Origin: G020354785 sp964521285
GTDB taxonomy: Bacteria; Bacteroidota; Bacteroidia; Bacteroidales; UBA10428
Reading direction: 5' to 3'
Assembly: GCA_964521285.1 (NCBI GenBank)
Contig: CAZFQS010000018.1
Coordinates: 1-64,000 of the forward strand
Length of the DNA stretch: 64,000 nucleotides
Shown: positions 26,987 to 35,782 of the stretch, piece after piece
Numbering within the stretch: position 1 is the first letter of the stretch
Layout: each line of letters begins with the position of its first letter
Translations under genes and position numbers: made by a program
Notes under the pieces: model-generated
Databases searched by the model: none
The model's input: the letters and a program-made list of their open reading frames with translations, nothing else
What the model was told of the DNA's origin: nothing

Positions 26987-28255
26987 ATGACAGATAAAGA
27001 TTTTGTTGAAAGTGCATACAAGCTGGCAAAAGACCAGTATGCACAACTTGGAGTCAATACTGATTCAGTATTGGAAAAATTAAAAGATGTTGTGATAAGC
27101 CTGCATTGCTGGCAGACCGATGATGTAGGCGGCTTTGAAACACCTGAGGCCGAACTTGGGGGAGGAGGTATACAGGTAACAGGAAATTATCCGGGAAAAG
27201 CCGGAACTATTCAGCAGATGCGCCAGGACCTGGATAAGGTAATGTCTTTACTGCCAGGGAAACAGCGCCTGAATTTACATGCTATTTATGGCGAATTTGG
27301 CGGAAAGCTGGTAGACCGGGATGAGATAGGTGTTGAACATTTCCAGGGATGGATTAACTGGGCAAAGGAAAGGGGAATCGGACTGGACTTTAATGCTACT
27401 TGTTTTTCCCATCCAAAAGCAGATGACGGATTTACGCTTTCAAGCAAAAATGAGGATATAAGAAAATTCTGGGTTAAACATGTAAAGCTTTGCAGGAAGA
27501 TAGCTGCCGAGATGGGAAAGCAACTTGGTACAGCATGTATCCACAACCTCTGGATCCCTGACGGAATGAAAGATACACCGGTCGATAGGTACACACACAG
27601 GGCAATATTGAAAAAATCGCTGGATGAGATATTAGCCGATAAATACCCAAAGGAACATTTAAAAGACTCCATTGAATGTAAACTATTTGGTATAGCTTCT
27701 GAATCAATGGTGGTAGGTTCCCACGAATTTTATATGGGCTATGCAATTAAGAACAACACATTACTGTGTCTTGACAATGGCCATTTTCATCCGACAGAAC
27801 AGGTAGGTGATAAAATATCCTCTATATTACAATATGTGGATGAACTGCTTTTACACGTAACACGCGGAGTAAGATGGGACAGCGACCATGTGGTAACCTT
27901 TAATGACGAGATATTACTGATTGCCCATGAGATAGTGAGGGCAAATGCATTGAACCGTGTAAATATCGGACTCGATTATTTTGATGCCAGTATTAACCGC
28001 ATAGGTGCCTATGTAGTTGGAACACGCGCCGCACAGCAGGCTTTCCTTTTTGCATTGCTGGAACCGGCAAAAATACTTAAAGAATATGAAGAAAAGGGAA
28101 AATATTTTGAACGCCTGGCAATGCTTGAGGTAATGAAAACAAGGCTGTTCGGGGCAGTGTGGGATTATTATTGTTATACCTGTAATGTACCTGTTGGAAA
28201 AGACTATATAGCTGAGGTGCAGATGTATGAAAAAGAAATATTATTAAAGAGATAA
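26987..28255 (+). CDS. rhaA: L-rhamnose isomerase RhaA
   Basis: 422 residues, close to the 419 of E. coli RhaA, and alignable along its whole length: VISLHCWQTDDVGGFE, GGGIQVTGNYPGKA, LNLHAIYGEFGG, LDFNATCFSHPKADDGFTLS, FYMGYAIKNNTLLCLDNGHFHPTE, RWDSDHVVTFND, IGLDYFDASINRIGAYVVGTR. The metal-binding Glu, Asp and His of the TIM barrel are present in these blocks. It converts L-rhamnose to L-rhamnulose in the cytoplasm. Six bases separate it from the next gene. Confidence 0.96.
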   Translation: MTDKDFVESAYKLAKDQYAQLGVNTDSVLEKLKDVVISLHCWQTDDVGGFETPEAELGGGGIQVTGNYPGKAGTIQQMRQDLDKVMSLLPGKQRLNLHAIYGEFGGKLVDRDEIGVEHFQGWINWAKERGIGLDFNATCFSHPKADDGFTLSSKNEDIRKFWVKHVKLCRKIAAEMGKQLGTACIHNLWIPDGMKDTPVDRYTHRAILKKSLDEILADKYPKEHLKDSIECKLFGIASESMVVGSHEFYMGYAIKNNTLLCLDNGHFHPTEQVGDKISSILQYVDELLLHVTRGVRWDSDHVVTFNDEILLIAHEIVRANALNRVNIGLDYFDASINRIGAYVVGTRAAQQAFLFALLEPAKILKEYEEKGKYFERLAMLEVMKTRLFGAVWDYYCYTCNVPVGKDYIAEVQMYEKEILLKR

Positions 28256-28261
28256 TATTTA

Positions 28262-29383
28262 ATGGATACAAAGATTAAAGACCTGGTTGAATTATCACGT
28301 CTTTACGGGGCGAATAAGGAATATGTCATTGCCGGAGGAGGAAATACATCATTTAAGAATAATGATTATTTGTGGATAAAAGCCAGTGGTGTTTATCTTT
28401 GCAGTATTAATCAGGATGGTTTTGTTTGTTTATCCAGGGATAAACTAAAAATAATCTACGATAAGAAATACAGCACAAATCCTCAAAAGAGAGAAACTGA
28501 AGTCAAAAACGATCTTAACAATGCAATAGTGTCAGGTAGGGGGAAAAGACCTTCGGTAGAAAGTTCACTGCATGATATAATAAATTATCCCTTTGTTGTG
28601 CATACCCATCCGACACTGGTGAATTCATTATTATGCTCTAAAAATGCCAGGTCTTTATCAGAAAAATTGTTTGGGTATGATGCCTTGTTTATCGAATATG
28701 TTGATCCGGGATATATTCTTTTCAGGAAAATATCGGATGAGCTGGTGATTTACAGAAGATTGAGAAGTTGTGACCCGAAAATTATTCTAATTGAGAACCA
28801 TGGTATTTTTGTCAGTGGTGAGAGCACAAGGGAAATTAAGAGCATTTACCAGAAAATCGAAAACACAATTCTAAATGAAATTAAACTCGAGCTGCCTTCA
28901 AATATCTGCCAGTCCTTTTACACTAATATTGAGAAAATAGCTGTTGAGCTTGTCAATAACAACAAAACTTATTGTACCGGTACAATATCTTCTGACCTTG
29001 TCAGTGAATTTGTAAGGGCCATAGAATCTTTCAGGGAAATAGAAAAAGCATTTACTCCTGATCATATTGTTTACTGCAAATCCCGTTACCTTTTTGTTGA
29101 CGATAGTGAAGAAATGAAAGCTTTGAATGAAATAATGGAATTCAATAAAAAATATGGCTACTATCCCAAAATAATAGCTGTTAAAAACAAAGGACTGCTT
29201 ATTATTGAAGAAAACGAAATTGCACTTCATGTGGTAAAGGAATTGATTTTGAATATGATGAAAATAAGTTTCTATGCCCGGTATTTTGGCGGTTCCAAAC
29301 CGTTAAGTGACAGGCATATTGAATTTATTGAAAGCTGGGAAGCTGAAAACTACCGCAAACAAATGATGAAAAATGAGAATTAA
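28262..29383 (+). CDS. Class II aldolase, rhamnulose-1-phosphate aldolase type
   Basis: 373 residues. A class II aldolase/adducin domain (about 1-200) has GGNTSFKNNDYLWIKASG, SVESSLHDIINYPFVVHTHPTLVNSLLCS (the zinc His pair) and LIENHGIFVSGES (the third zinc His). A second domain (about 235-373) has AFTPDHIVYCKSRYLF and IEFIESWEAENYRKQM. This layout matches the aldolase half of the fused aldolase/dehydrogenase used for L-rhamnose in many bacteria. The dehydrogenase half is absent here but an SDR with a related middle segment lies at 30758-31972 on the other strand. Expected reaction: L-rhamnulose-1-phosphate to dihydroxyacetone phosphate and L-lactaldehyde; it may also serve fuculose-1-phosphate. 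Confidence 0.85.
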   Translation: MDTKIKDLVELSRLYGANKEYVIAGGGNTSFKNNDYLWIKASGVYLCSINQDGFVCLSRDKLKIIYDKKYSTNPQKRETEVKNDLNNAIVSGRGKRPSVESSLHDIINYPFVVHTHPTLVNSLLCSKNARSLSEKLFGYDALFIEYVDPGYILFRKISDELVIYRRLRSCDPKIILIENHGIFVSGESTREIKSIYQKIENTILNEIKLELPSNICQSFYTNIEKIAVELVNNNKTYCTGTISSDLVSEFVRAIESFREIEKAFTPDHIVYCKSRYLFVDDSEEMKALNEIMEFNKKYGYYPKIIAVKNKGLLIIEENEIALHVVKELILNMMKISFYARYFGGSKPLSDRHIEFIESWEAENYRKQMMKNEN

Positions 29384-29403
29384 AATTGTAAAATGACTAA
29401 CAA

Positions 29404-30765
29404 ATGAAAAAAGATGTTATAGCAGTATTTGATGTTGGAAAAACCAATAAAAAACTGCTCCTCTTTGATGAATCCTTAAACATTGTATTTCAGGATGAAA
29501 AAGTTTTTAAAGGGAAAGCAGATGATGACGGATTTGAATGTGATGATATTGACAGACTCTTAATATGGATAAAAGATTCCCTTGCCAGGATTGTCTCCGG
29601 GGAAGATTATGAAATAAAGGCAATTAACTTTTCAACTTACGGGGCCACAATAGTATATCTTGATAAAGACGGTAACCGTACTGCTCCGGTATATAACTAT
29701 TTAAAGCCCATGCCCGGGGATACATTAAAAGGCTTTTATGAGAAATACGGTGGTGTTGAGGAATTTTCAAGAAAAACAGCCTCTCCTGCATTGGATATGC
29801 TGAACTCGGGACTTCAAATATACTGGTTAAAGTGTAAGAAACCCCATTACTGGGGAAAAACAAAATATATTCTGCATTTTCCGCAATATTTAAGTTACAT
29901 TTTAACCGGACAGATAGTATCGGATTATACATCTATAGGTTGTCATACTGCACTTTGGGATTTTGACAACTGGAAGTACCACAAATGGCTGGCAGATGAA
30001 AATATAACATTACCTGAACCTGTTAGTAATAGCCGGGCTTTCAAATATATAGCGAACGGGAAGCAAATAAATGTTGGTATTGGCATTCATGACAGTTCAG
30101 CCTCACTGGTCCCTTATCTGGAGGCAGGCGGTGATAAAGAGTTCATACTTATATCGTCAGGAACATGGGCTATTAACATGAATCCATTCAGTAATGATAA
30201 ACTTACCGCAGATGAGCTGAGAAAGGACTGTCTCTGCTATATCAGTGTTAACCAGAAGCAGGTAAAATCATCAAGGCTGTTCCTGGGGCATATCCACGAA
30301 ATAAATTGTGTGAAAATTAGTGACTTTTATGGAGTGTCATGCAATGAATTTAAGAATGTGAAGGCTGACCAGGGACTATTAAAGAAACTTATTTCTGAAA
30401 ACAGGTTTGTCTTTTTCCCGGATTCCATACCTTCTGATTACTATGCTGATCTGGGTTGTCTGAAAGAATACCCGGATTTTATGTCTGCTTACCATCAGTT
30501 AATGTTCGAACTGTCGATGTTTGAAGCTGAGGCTATTCGACTTGCACTGGACAAAGAAGATACGACTGAAAATATTTATATAACAGGTGGATTTGCCAGG
30601 AATGATATTTTTACTTCTTTGTTGGCCACATCTTTTCCCGGCAAAAATGTATATACAACAGAATTGCATAATGCAACAGCCCTTGGAGCAGCTATGGTAG
30701 TTAATCCGGCAAAAAAAAAGGGTGAAGTTGATCTGGCACTTAAGAGAGTAAAGGCTATTACCTGA
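29404..30765 (+). CDS. rhaB: FGGY-family sugar kinase, probable rhamnulokinase
   Basis: 453 residues. The N-terminal FGGY phosphate loop is FDVGKTNKKLLLFD. It continues with INFSTYGATIVYLD, a sugar-site IHDSSASLVPYL, ISSGTWAINMNPF and, in the second domain, ENIYITGGFARNDIF and TALGAAMVV. The size fits the short rhamnulokinase/fuculokinase-like branch. Position between the aldolase and the end of the rhamnose unit makes L-rhamnulose the likely substrate. The 3' end overlaps the convergent SDR gene by 8 bp. Confidence 0.82.
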   Translation: MKKDVIAVFDVGKTNKKLLLFDESLNIVFQDEKVFKGKADDDGFECDDIDRLLIWIKDSLARIVSGEDYEIKAINFSTYGATIVYLDKDGNRTAPVYNYLKPMPGDTLKGFYEKYGGVEEFSRKTASPALDMLNSGLQIYWLKCKKPHYWGKTKYILHFPQYLSYILTGQIVSDYTSIGCHTALWDFDNWKYHKWLADENITLPEPVSNSRAFKYIANGKQINVGIGIHDSSASLVPYLEAGGDKEFILISSGTWAINMNPFSNDKLTADELRKDCLCYISVNQKQVKSSRLFLGHIHEINCVKISDFYGVSCNEFKNVKADQGLLKKLISENRFVFFPDSIPSDYYADLGCLKEYPDFMSAYHQLMFELSMFEAEAIRLALDKEDTTENIYITGGFARNDIFTSLLATSFPGKNVYTTELHNATALGAAMVVNPAKKKGEVDLALKRVKAIT

Positions 30766-31972
30766 TCATTATCTGTCCGCCTGTAACAGGTATGGCCTGG
30801 CCTGTTTCGTATTCCTGTTCAATAGCATAATATATAGCCTTCATTATATCTTCTATTCTGCAGCCCCTTCCTGCAGGCACCTGTTTTTCATAATATTTTT
30901 TCACATCTTCGATGGTTTTGGCCCCGGCTACTTTTCCTGCCTTTAAATACTGGACAAACAATCCGGTTTGCGGATCTGACCAGAGCGGACCCTCAAAATA
31001 GTTACCAGGACATATTGAGTTGACTTTGATATTATACTCCATCAGTTCAAGGGCAAAAGACTGGGTTAGCCCGATACCTCCGAATTTGCCGCCTGCATAG
31101 GCAAAATTTTTATTGCTTCCCTTAAGGCCTGATTTTGAATTTATCTGTATTATATCAGTAAAATAGTCCTTTTTATACTTATTCTGAACCTTGAGTACTC
31201 TTGAAGCATACTTGGCACAGTGGTAATAACCAATATAATTGACCTTTGTAACCTTTTCAAACACGGCAGGTTCCATATCATCAAGGCTGCCTGCCATGAG
31301 TATTCCCGCATTGCTGATTATCCCATCCAGTCCTCCAAATTCTGCTACAGTGGAGAATATCATGTTTTTTACAGAGCCGGGATTTGTAACATCTGTTTTT
31401 ATGAATATTGCTTTGTTCTTGCGGTTGAGTTTATTTAGTTTATCACTAGCCTGTTTTCCTTTCTCTGTGTTAATATCAGCAATAACTATATTTGCACCTT
31501 CACCAAAAAGGTTTTCGACAATACCGCAACCGAACCCCTGCGCTGCCCCGGTGACAATAAAAATCTTTGAATGAACTCTTCCTTTCAGATTTTTACCGGG
31601 TACGTCCTTTGCAGATATGTCCTTTTTATTAAGCAATGTTTCTGCCTTAATCATCAGGGTTTCTGCTTCAGCAGGTGAATCAGCTGTGAAAAGCACTCCA
31701 AATCTTTCAATAATTATTATGCCAGGAGGGGTGTTATAATTTTGTGAATATTTATTAAGACCTGACTTAAATTCTTCAATGATTTTTTCAGAATTTTCCT
31801 GTGATTTAATAAACAATGGTTTCAAGCCTGCCAGTAATTCTTTTTTATCTGATATACCCGGGAAGGCTGATATATCTTTATACTTAACAGTTATAGGGAC
31901 ATCATCTGTTAATAACATCCGTATAGCCGGGATAACCTCGATAATACGGTTCTTTAGTTTTAAGTTTTCCAT
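30758..31972 (-). CDS. SDR oxidoreductase with aldolase-linker N-terminus, probable lactaldehyde dehydrogenase
   Basis: 404 residues, long for an SDR. Residues about 1-135 (IPAIRMLLTDDVPITVKY, PPGIIIIERFGVLFTADSPAEAETL) resemble the middle segment joining aldolase and dehydrogenase in fused rhamnulose-1-phosphate aldolase/dehydrogenases. From about 140 there is an NAD-binding Rossmann fold (IFIVTGAAQGFGCGIVENLF) with SNAGIL and the catalytic YAGGKFGG. I infer that it is the separated dehydrogenase half, oxidising L-lactaldehyde to lactate. It is the last gene of the E2-E3-E1-PHP-SDR unit, nine bases after the PHP gene. Confidence 0.78.
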   Translation of the reverse strand: MENLKLKNRIIEVIPAIRMLLTDDVPITVKYKDISAFPGISDKKELLAGLKPLFIKSQENSEKIIEEFKSGLNKYSQNYNTPPGIIIIERFGVLFTADSPAEAETLMIKAETLLNKKDISAKDVPGKNLKGRVHSKIFIVTGAAQGFGCGIVENLFGEGANIVIADINTEKGKQASDKLNKLNRKNKAIFIKTDVTNPGSVKNMIFSTVAEFGGLDGIISNAGILMAGSLDDMEPAVFEKVTKVNYIGYYHCAKYASRVLKVQNKYKKDYFTDIIQINSKSGLKGSNKNFAYAGGKFGGIGLTQSFALELMEYNIKVNSICPGNYFEGPLWSDPQTGLFVQYLKAGKVAGAKTIEDVKKYYEKQVPAGRGCRIEDIMKAIYYAIEQEYETGQAIPVTGGQIMIR

Positions 31973-31981
31973 TAATCAGTA

Positions 31982-33208
31982 CTATAAGTTTAAAAAGTAA
32001 TTAATAACAGCATCGCCCAGTTTTACAAATTCTTTGTAATTTGAAATATCAGCATTTCCTTCTTTATCAATATAAGCCTTTTCATTATTGGCAGCCAGGT
32101 ATTGATGGGCCGCTGTTACACAGGCTCCTTCATAAGAAACCTGCTTAAGTTCATTGTCAAGAGGTTTATCTTTACACTTTATGCTTAAAGGTGCCATGGC
32201 GGGCGTATTATGTTCAGTTCCAAACATAACCAGAAATCCGTGCTGCCTGAAATACCTTACATACTCTTTTAAAATGTCAAAAGTGTTCCTGCCAGGTATA
32301 AATTCTATGCAATATACATTTTCGTCCAGCAATTGCTTTAGCATCTTTTCCATGCTTTTTTCAAAGTTAGTAAAATTCTTATCCCCGTAGTCCAACAACA
32401 CTGGATAACAGGGAATACCACCGGCATTTATTATGAATTCCTTTAGTACAGATAATTCTATAAACGAATTTTCATCTTCAGGAACAAAAGCCTGTCCACC
32501 TGCTTTGAGCAGGTTACTTCTTATTTCGTTTTCAACATTTGCATCGTTATTTAAGTCCGCTTTACACTCCCTGCCATATATGTGTTCGAGCAACTTTTTT
32601 CTGTCAGCGGATTCGGAATATTTTTTATATACCTTTTCCCGCAGGGCCATGGCAATATGCCGTTCGCGCACAAGAGATTTTGAATATTTTTGAACATCGC
32701 CGAAACTTAATGATATGCCGGCCTTTTTTTCAATTAACAGATTATCCAACTTCACTGTCATCTTCTGAACATGTTCCTGACTGCTATTTTTCAGCTTTGT
32801 AAGAATATCATAATGCCGATTGCTTTGCAATAAGGGATACCACAATCCTTTACCGCTGAAATATATCCTGCCCGGATTATTAGGGTCGTTTACAAGTATA
32901 CCTCTCTGCTGGAAATCTTTTGACAGCGAAATGAACTCAATATTAAAAAGAGGGTAAATCTTATACACAAGAGATAATTCATAAAATTCTTTATAACCAT
33001 CTGTGACGTTAAAATCATTTATGCCAAGTACTTTGATGTTCTCCTTTTCAGCAGCCTGAAACATACTTTCAATGCTCTTAAAGGCACTGAATGAGTAGGG
33101 CGAATGTATATGCCCGTTAACATCCCAGGTTACTGACTTACTATTTTTTTCAAACCAGCTAAGTAATTTCTTTTTCTCAGGAAAATTTGTCAGAAAACTC
33201 ATAAGCAA
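31982..33208 (-). CDS. PHP-domain protein with altered second metal motif
   Basis: 408 residues. The first PHP motif is present (WDVNGHIHSPYSFSAF, His33 and His35), and further metal-site candidates are NIEFISL and GTEHNTPAMAP. The second motif, normally D-H, reads GINDFN, so the His is replaced by Phe. The long middle (about 130-260) is helical and rich in charge. PHP proteins are metal-dependent phosphoesterases or hydrolases in the cytoplasm; the substrate here is unknown. It sits between the fused E1 gene (67 bp upstream) and the SDR (9 bp downstream), suggesting a role in the same sugar or three-carbon pathway. Confidence 0.7.
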   Translation of the reverse strand: MLMSFLTNFPEKKKLLSWFEKNSKSVTWDVNGHIHSPYSFSAFKSIESMFQAAEKENIKVLGINDFNVTDGYKEFYELSLVYKIYPLFNIEFISLSKDFQQRGILVNDPNNPGRIYFSGKGLWYPLLQSNRHYDILTKLKNSSQEHVQKMTVKLDNLLIEKKAGISLSFGDVQKYSKSLVRERHIAMALREKVYKKYSESADRKKLLEHIYGRECKADLNNDANVENEIRSNLLKAGGQAFVPEDENSFIELSVLKEFIINAGGIPCYPVLLDYGDKNFTNFEKSMEKMLKQLLDENVYCIEFIPGRNTFDILKEYVRYFRQHGFLVMFGTEHNTPAMAPLSIKCKDKPLDNELKQVSYEGACVTAAHQYLAANNEKAYIDKEGNADISNYKEFVKLGDAVINYFLNL

Positions 33209-33275
33209 TTAACAATTGGGTGCCGGTGCACAAATGTCATATTTATTATTATATTTTACAAATGGGCATGATGAG

Positions 33276-35744
33276 TTATACGCCTTCTTTATTTCTTCTT
33301 ATCTGTTCAAGTTCCGTAAAATTGTTGGTTACAGCATGTCCTTCAAGTGGCAATATTTTTTCATGTATTGCATCCAGTATCCATTCAGGTTGCGGGAAAA
33401 AGTATTGTTCAAGCTCATAGGCCGGGACAATCCAGTTTCTTGATCCCACAACAACAGGTGGGGCATCCAGATAGTCAAAAGCAAGTTCGGTAATTGTCTG
33501 TGCGACGTCTTTTAAATAAGAACCACGCGAACAGGCATCACTTGCCAGCAGTATTTTACCTGTCTTTTTAACAGAATTTATAACCAGCTTGTAATTAAAT
33601 GGAACAAGGCTCCGGGCATCAATAACTTCTGCTGATATGTTATATTTTGTTTTCAGGGTATCAGCAGCCTCTATAGCATTGTACAATGTTGATCCTATGG
33701 TAAGGATTGTAATATCTTCACCCTCACGTTTTATATCAGGTTCGCCAATGGGAATTTCATAGTATTCTTCCGGCACACCTTCTTTTCTAAACAGTTCACC
33801 TATATCGTATAGTCTCTGACTTTCAAAAAAGATGACAGGGTCAGTGCCCTGCAGCGCAGAATTCATAAGTCCCTTGGCATCGTAAGGAGTAGCCGGAAAT
33901 ACCACTTTTAACCCGGGTATGTGGGTAACAAGTGACGACCAGTCCTGGGAGTGCTGTGCTCCGTATTTTGAACCTACAGAAACCCTTATTACTACAGGCA
34001 TTTTAATCATGTTTCCGCTCATAGACTGCCATTTGGGTAGCTGGTTAAATACCTCGTCACCGGCGCGGCCCAGAAAGTCGCAATACATAATTTCAGCTAT
34101 CACCCTGCCTCCGGCCATTCCATATCCTACTGCAGTGCCAGCAATAGCGCCCTCTGCAATGGGTGAGTTGAATAACCTGTGATACGGCAAAGCTTCTGTT
34201 AATCCGCGGTAAACAGCAAATGCTCCTCCCCAGTCCCTGTTTTCCTCACCATAGGCAATAAGAGTCGGATCTTTGTAAAACCTGTCCAGTATAGCCTCAA
34301 AGATTGCATCCCTGAGCTGGAATGTTTTAACCTTGGAGAATGGCTTGCCATCCTGGTCAAGTCCGAATCGTTCCTTATTGGTAATTTGCTGTACTCTGGG
34401 ATTTTCATTTACTGACATCAGCACCTCAGGCTCGCGGTCCTCCATCTTGTTAACGGACTGGTTTGAGAACATCATACCTCCTATTATTTCAGGATTACTT
34501 ACAAGGTCCATCCTCGGGGAAACAGAATCATCGATAACTAATTTTAATATTTTAATAATTTGTGATTTAACATCTTTTTTTATGGTTTCCAGGTCACTTT
34601 CGGCAGCTACTTTTGCTTCAACCAGTTTATTCCCGAAATTAACAATTGAATCTTCTTTCATCCACATTTCAATTTCTTCTTTTGAACGATATGATGATGC
34701 GTCTGAAGGTGAATGCCCGCTGATTCTGTAAGTGAGAGTGTCTAAAAGGACAGGGCCATTTTTTTCTTCAATGATCTTCTTTTTTCGCTTCATGGCATTT
34801 ATAACTGCCAGTGGATTATAACCATCAACTCTTTCTGCATGCATCATTTCGGGATTCACACCGGCCCCTAACCGGGCCAGGATATCGAATCCCATAGTCT
34901 CACCTTTTGTTTGACCGCCCATTCCGTACAAATTATTCATAAAGTTGAATATAAGAGGTAACCCGCCTTTAAATTCACTGTTCCACAGTTTCTTAAACTG
35001 GTCCATTGTAGCAAAGCATATTCCTTCCCAAACCGGACCGCAGGATGCAGATGCATCTCCTATATTGGCAACAACTATACCGGGTTTCCTATTGATTTTT
35101 TTAAATAATGCAGCGCCAACAGCTATGTCACCTGAACCTCCCACAACAGCATTATTGGGATATACGCCGAAGGGGGTGAAAAAAGCATGCATTGACCCTC
35201 CAAGCCCTTTGTTAAATCCTGTTTCTCTTGCAAATATCTCAGCCAGAGTGCCATATAATAAAAAGTCAATGGCCAGTTCCTTTTCCGTTCCTTTGAAATC
35301 CTTCTCAACTATTCTTAATATGTTACCCTGGAAAAAATTCTTCATTATACTCATTAGTGCTGAATTGTCCAGCTGGTGAACAGCAGAAAGGCCCTTGGCC
35401 AGAATTTCACCATGACTCCGGTGTGAGCCGAAAATATAATCATCCACTGTTAAAGAATATGCCATTCCTACAGCAGAAGCTTCCTGTCCGATTGATAAAT
35501 GTGCAGGGCCCGGATGATCATATTGAATCTCTTCATACTGACCTGTTGTTTTGATTGTATTCAGCATAGTTTCAAATTCCCTAATCACATACATATCATG
35601 ATAAATACACTTCAGATCATTACCGGTATAATTGGACTTTTCATCTTCAATAGTCTTATTATACATATTTACCGGGATTGTGCCGAATTTGATTTCACCT
35701 TTTTTTCTAATTTTTTTGGGATCTATAATTTGTACTTTTGGCAT
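33276..35744 (-). CDS. Fused E1 alpha-beta of a 2-oxoacid (or acetoin-type) dehydrogenase complex
   Basis: 822 residues. The alpha half (about 45-420) has GPAHLSIGQEASAVGMAY, GSHRSHGEILAKGL and the thiamine diphosphate motif GDASASCG ending in NFMNNLYGMGGQTKGE. The beta half (about 485-800) has GEENRDWGGAFAVYRGL, FNSPIAEGAIAGTAVG, KYGAQHSQDW and HIPGLKVVFPATPYDAKGL. It decarboxylates a 2-oxo acid and passes the acyl group to the E2 lipoyl arm. The fused alpha-beta form is known in Bacteroidota. The substrate is not evident: pyruvate, a branched-chain acid and acetoin are all possible. It is third in the E2-E3-E1-PHP-SDR unit. Confidence 0.9.
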   Translation of the reverse strand: MPKVQIIDPKKIRKKGEIKFGTIPVNMYNKTIEDEKSNYTGNDLKCIYHDMYVIREFETMLNTIKTTGQYEEIQYDHPGPAHLSIGQEASAVGMAYSLTVDDYIFGSHRSHGEILAKGLSAVHQLDNSALMSIMKNFFQGNILRIVEKDFKGTEKELAIDFLLYGTLAEIFARETGFNKGLGGSMHAFFTPFGVYPNNAVVGGSGDIAVGAALFKKINRKPGIVVANIGDASASCGPVWEGICFATMDQFKKLWNSEFKGGLPLIFNFMNNLYGMGGQTKGETMGFDILARLGAGVNPEMMHAERVDGYNPLAVINAMKRKKKIIEEKNGPVLLDTLTYRISGHSPSDASSYRSKEEIEMWMKEDSIVNFGNKLVEAKVAAESDLETIKKDVKSQIIKILKLVIDDSVSPRMDLVSNPEIIGGMMFSNQSVNKMEDREPEVLMSVNENPRVQQITNKERFGLDQDGKPFSKVKTFQLRDAIFEAILDRFYKDPTLIAYGEENRDWGGAFAVYRGLTEALPYHRLFNSPIAEGAIAGTAVGYGMAGGRVIAEIMYCDFLGRAGDEVFNQLPKWQSMSGNMIKMPVVIRVSVGSKYGAQHSQDWSSLVTHIPGLKVVFPATPYDAKGLMNSALQGTDPVIFFESQRLYDIGELFRKEGVPEEYYEIPIGEPDIKREGEDITILTIGSTLYNAIEAADTLKTKYNISAEVIDARSLVPFNYKLVINSVKKTGKILLASDACSRGSYLKDVAQTITELAFDYLDAPPVVVGSRNWIVPAYELEQYFFPQPEWILDAIHEKILPLEGHAVTNNFTELEQIRRNKEGV

Positions 35745-35782
35745 TGTAATAAGAATTTAGTTTATCTGTATATTATATTTAT

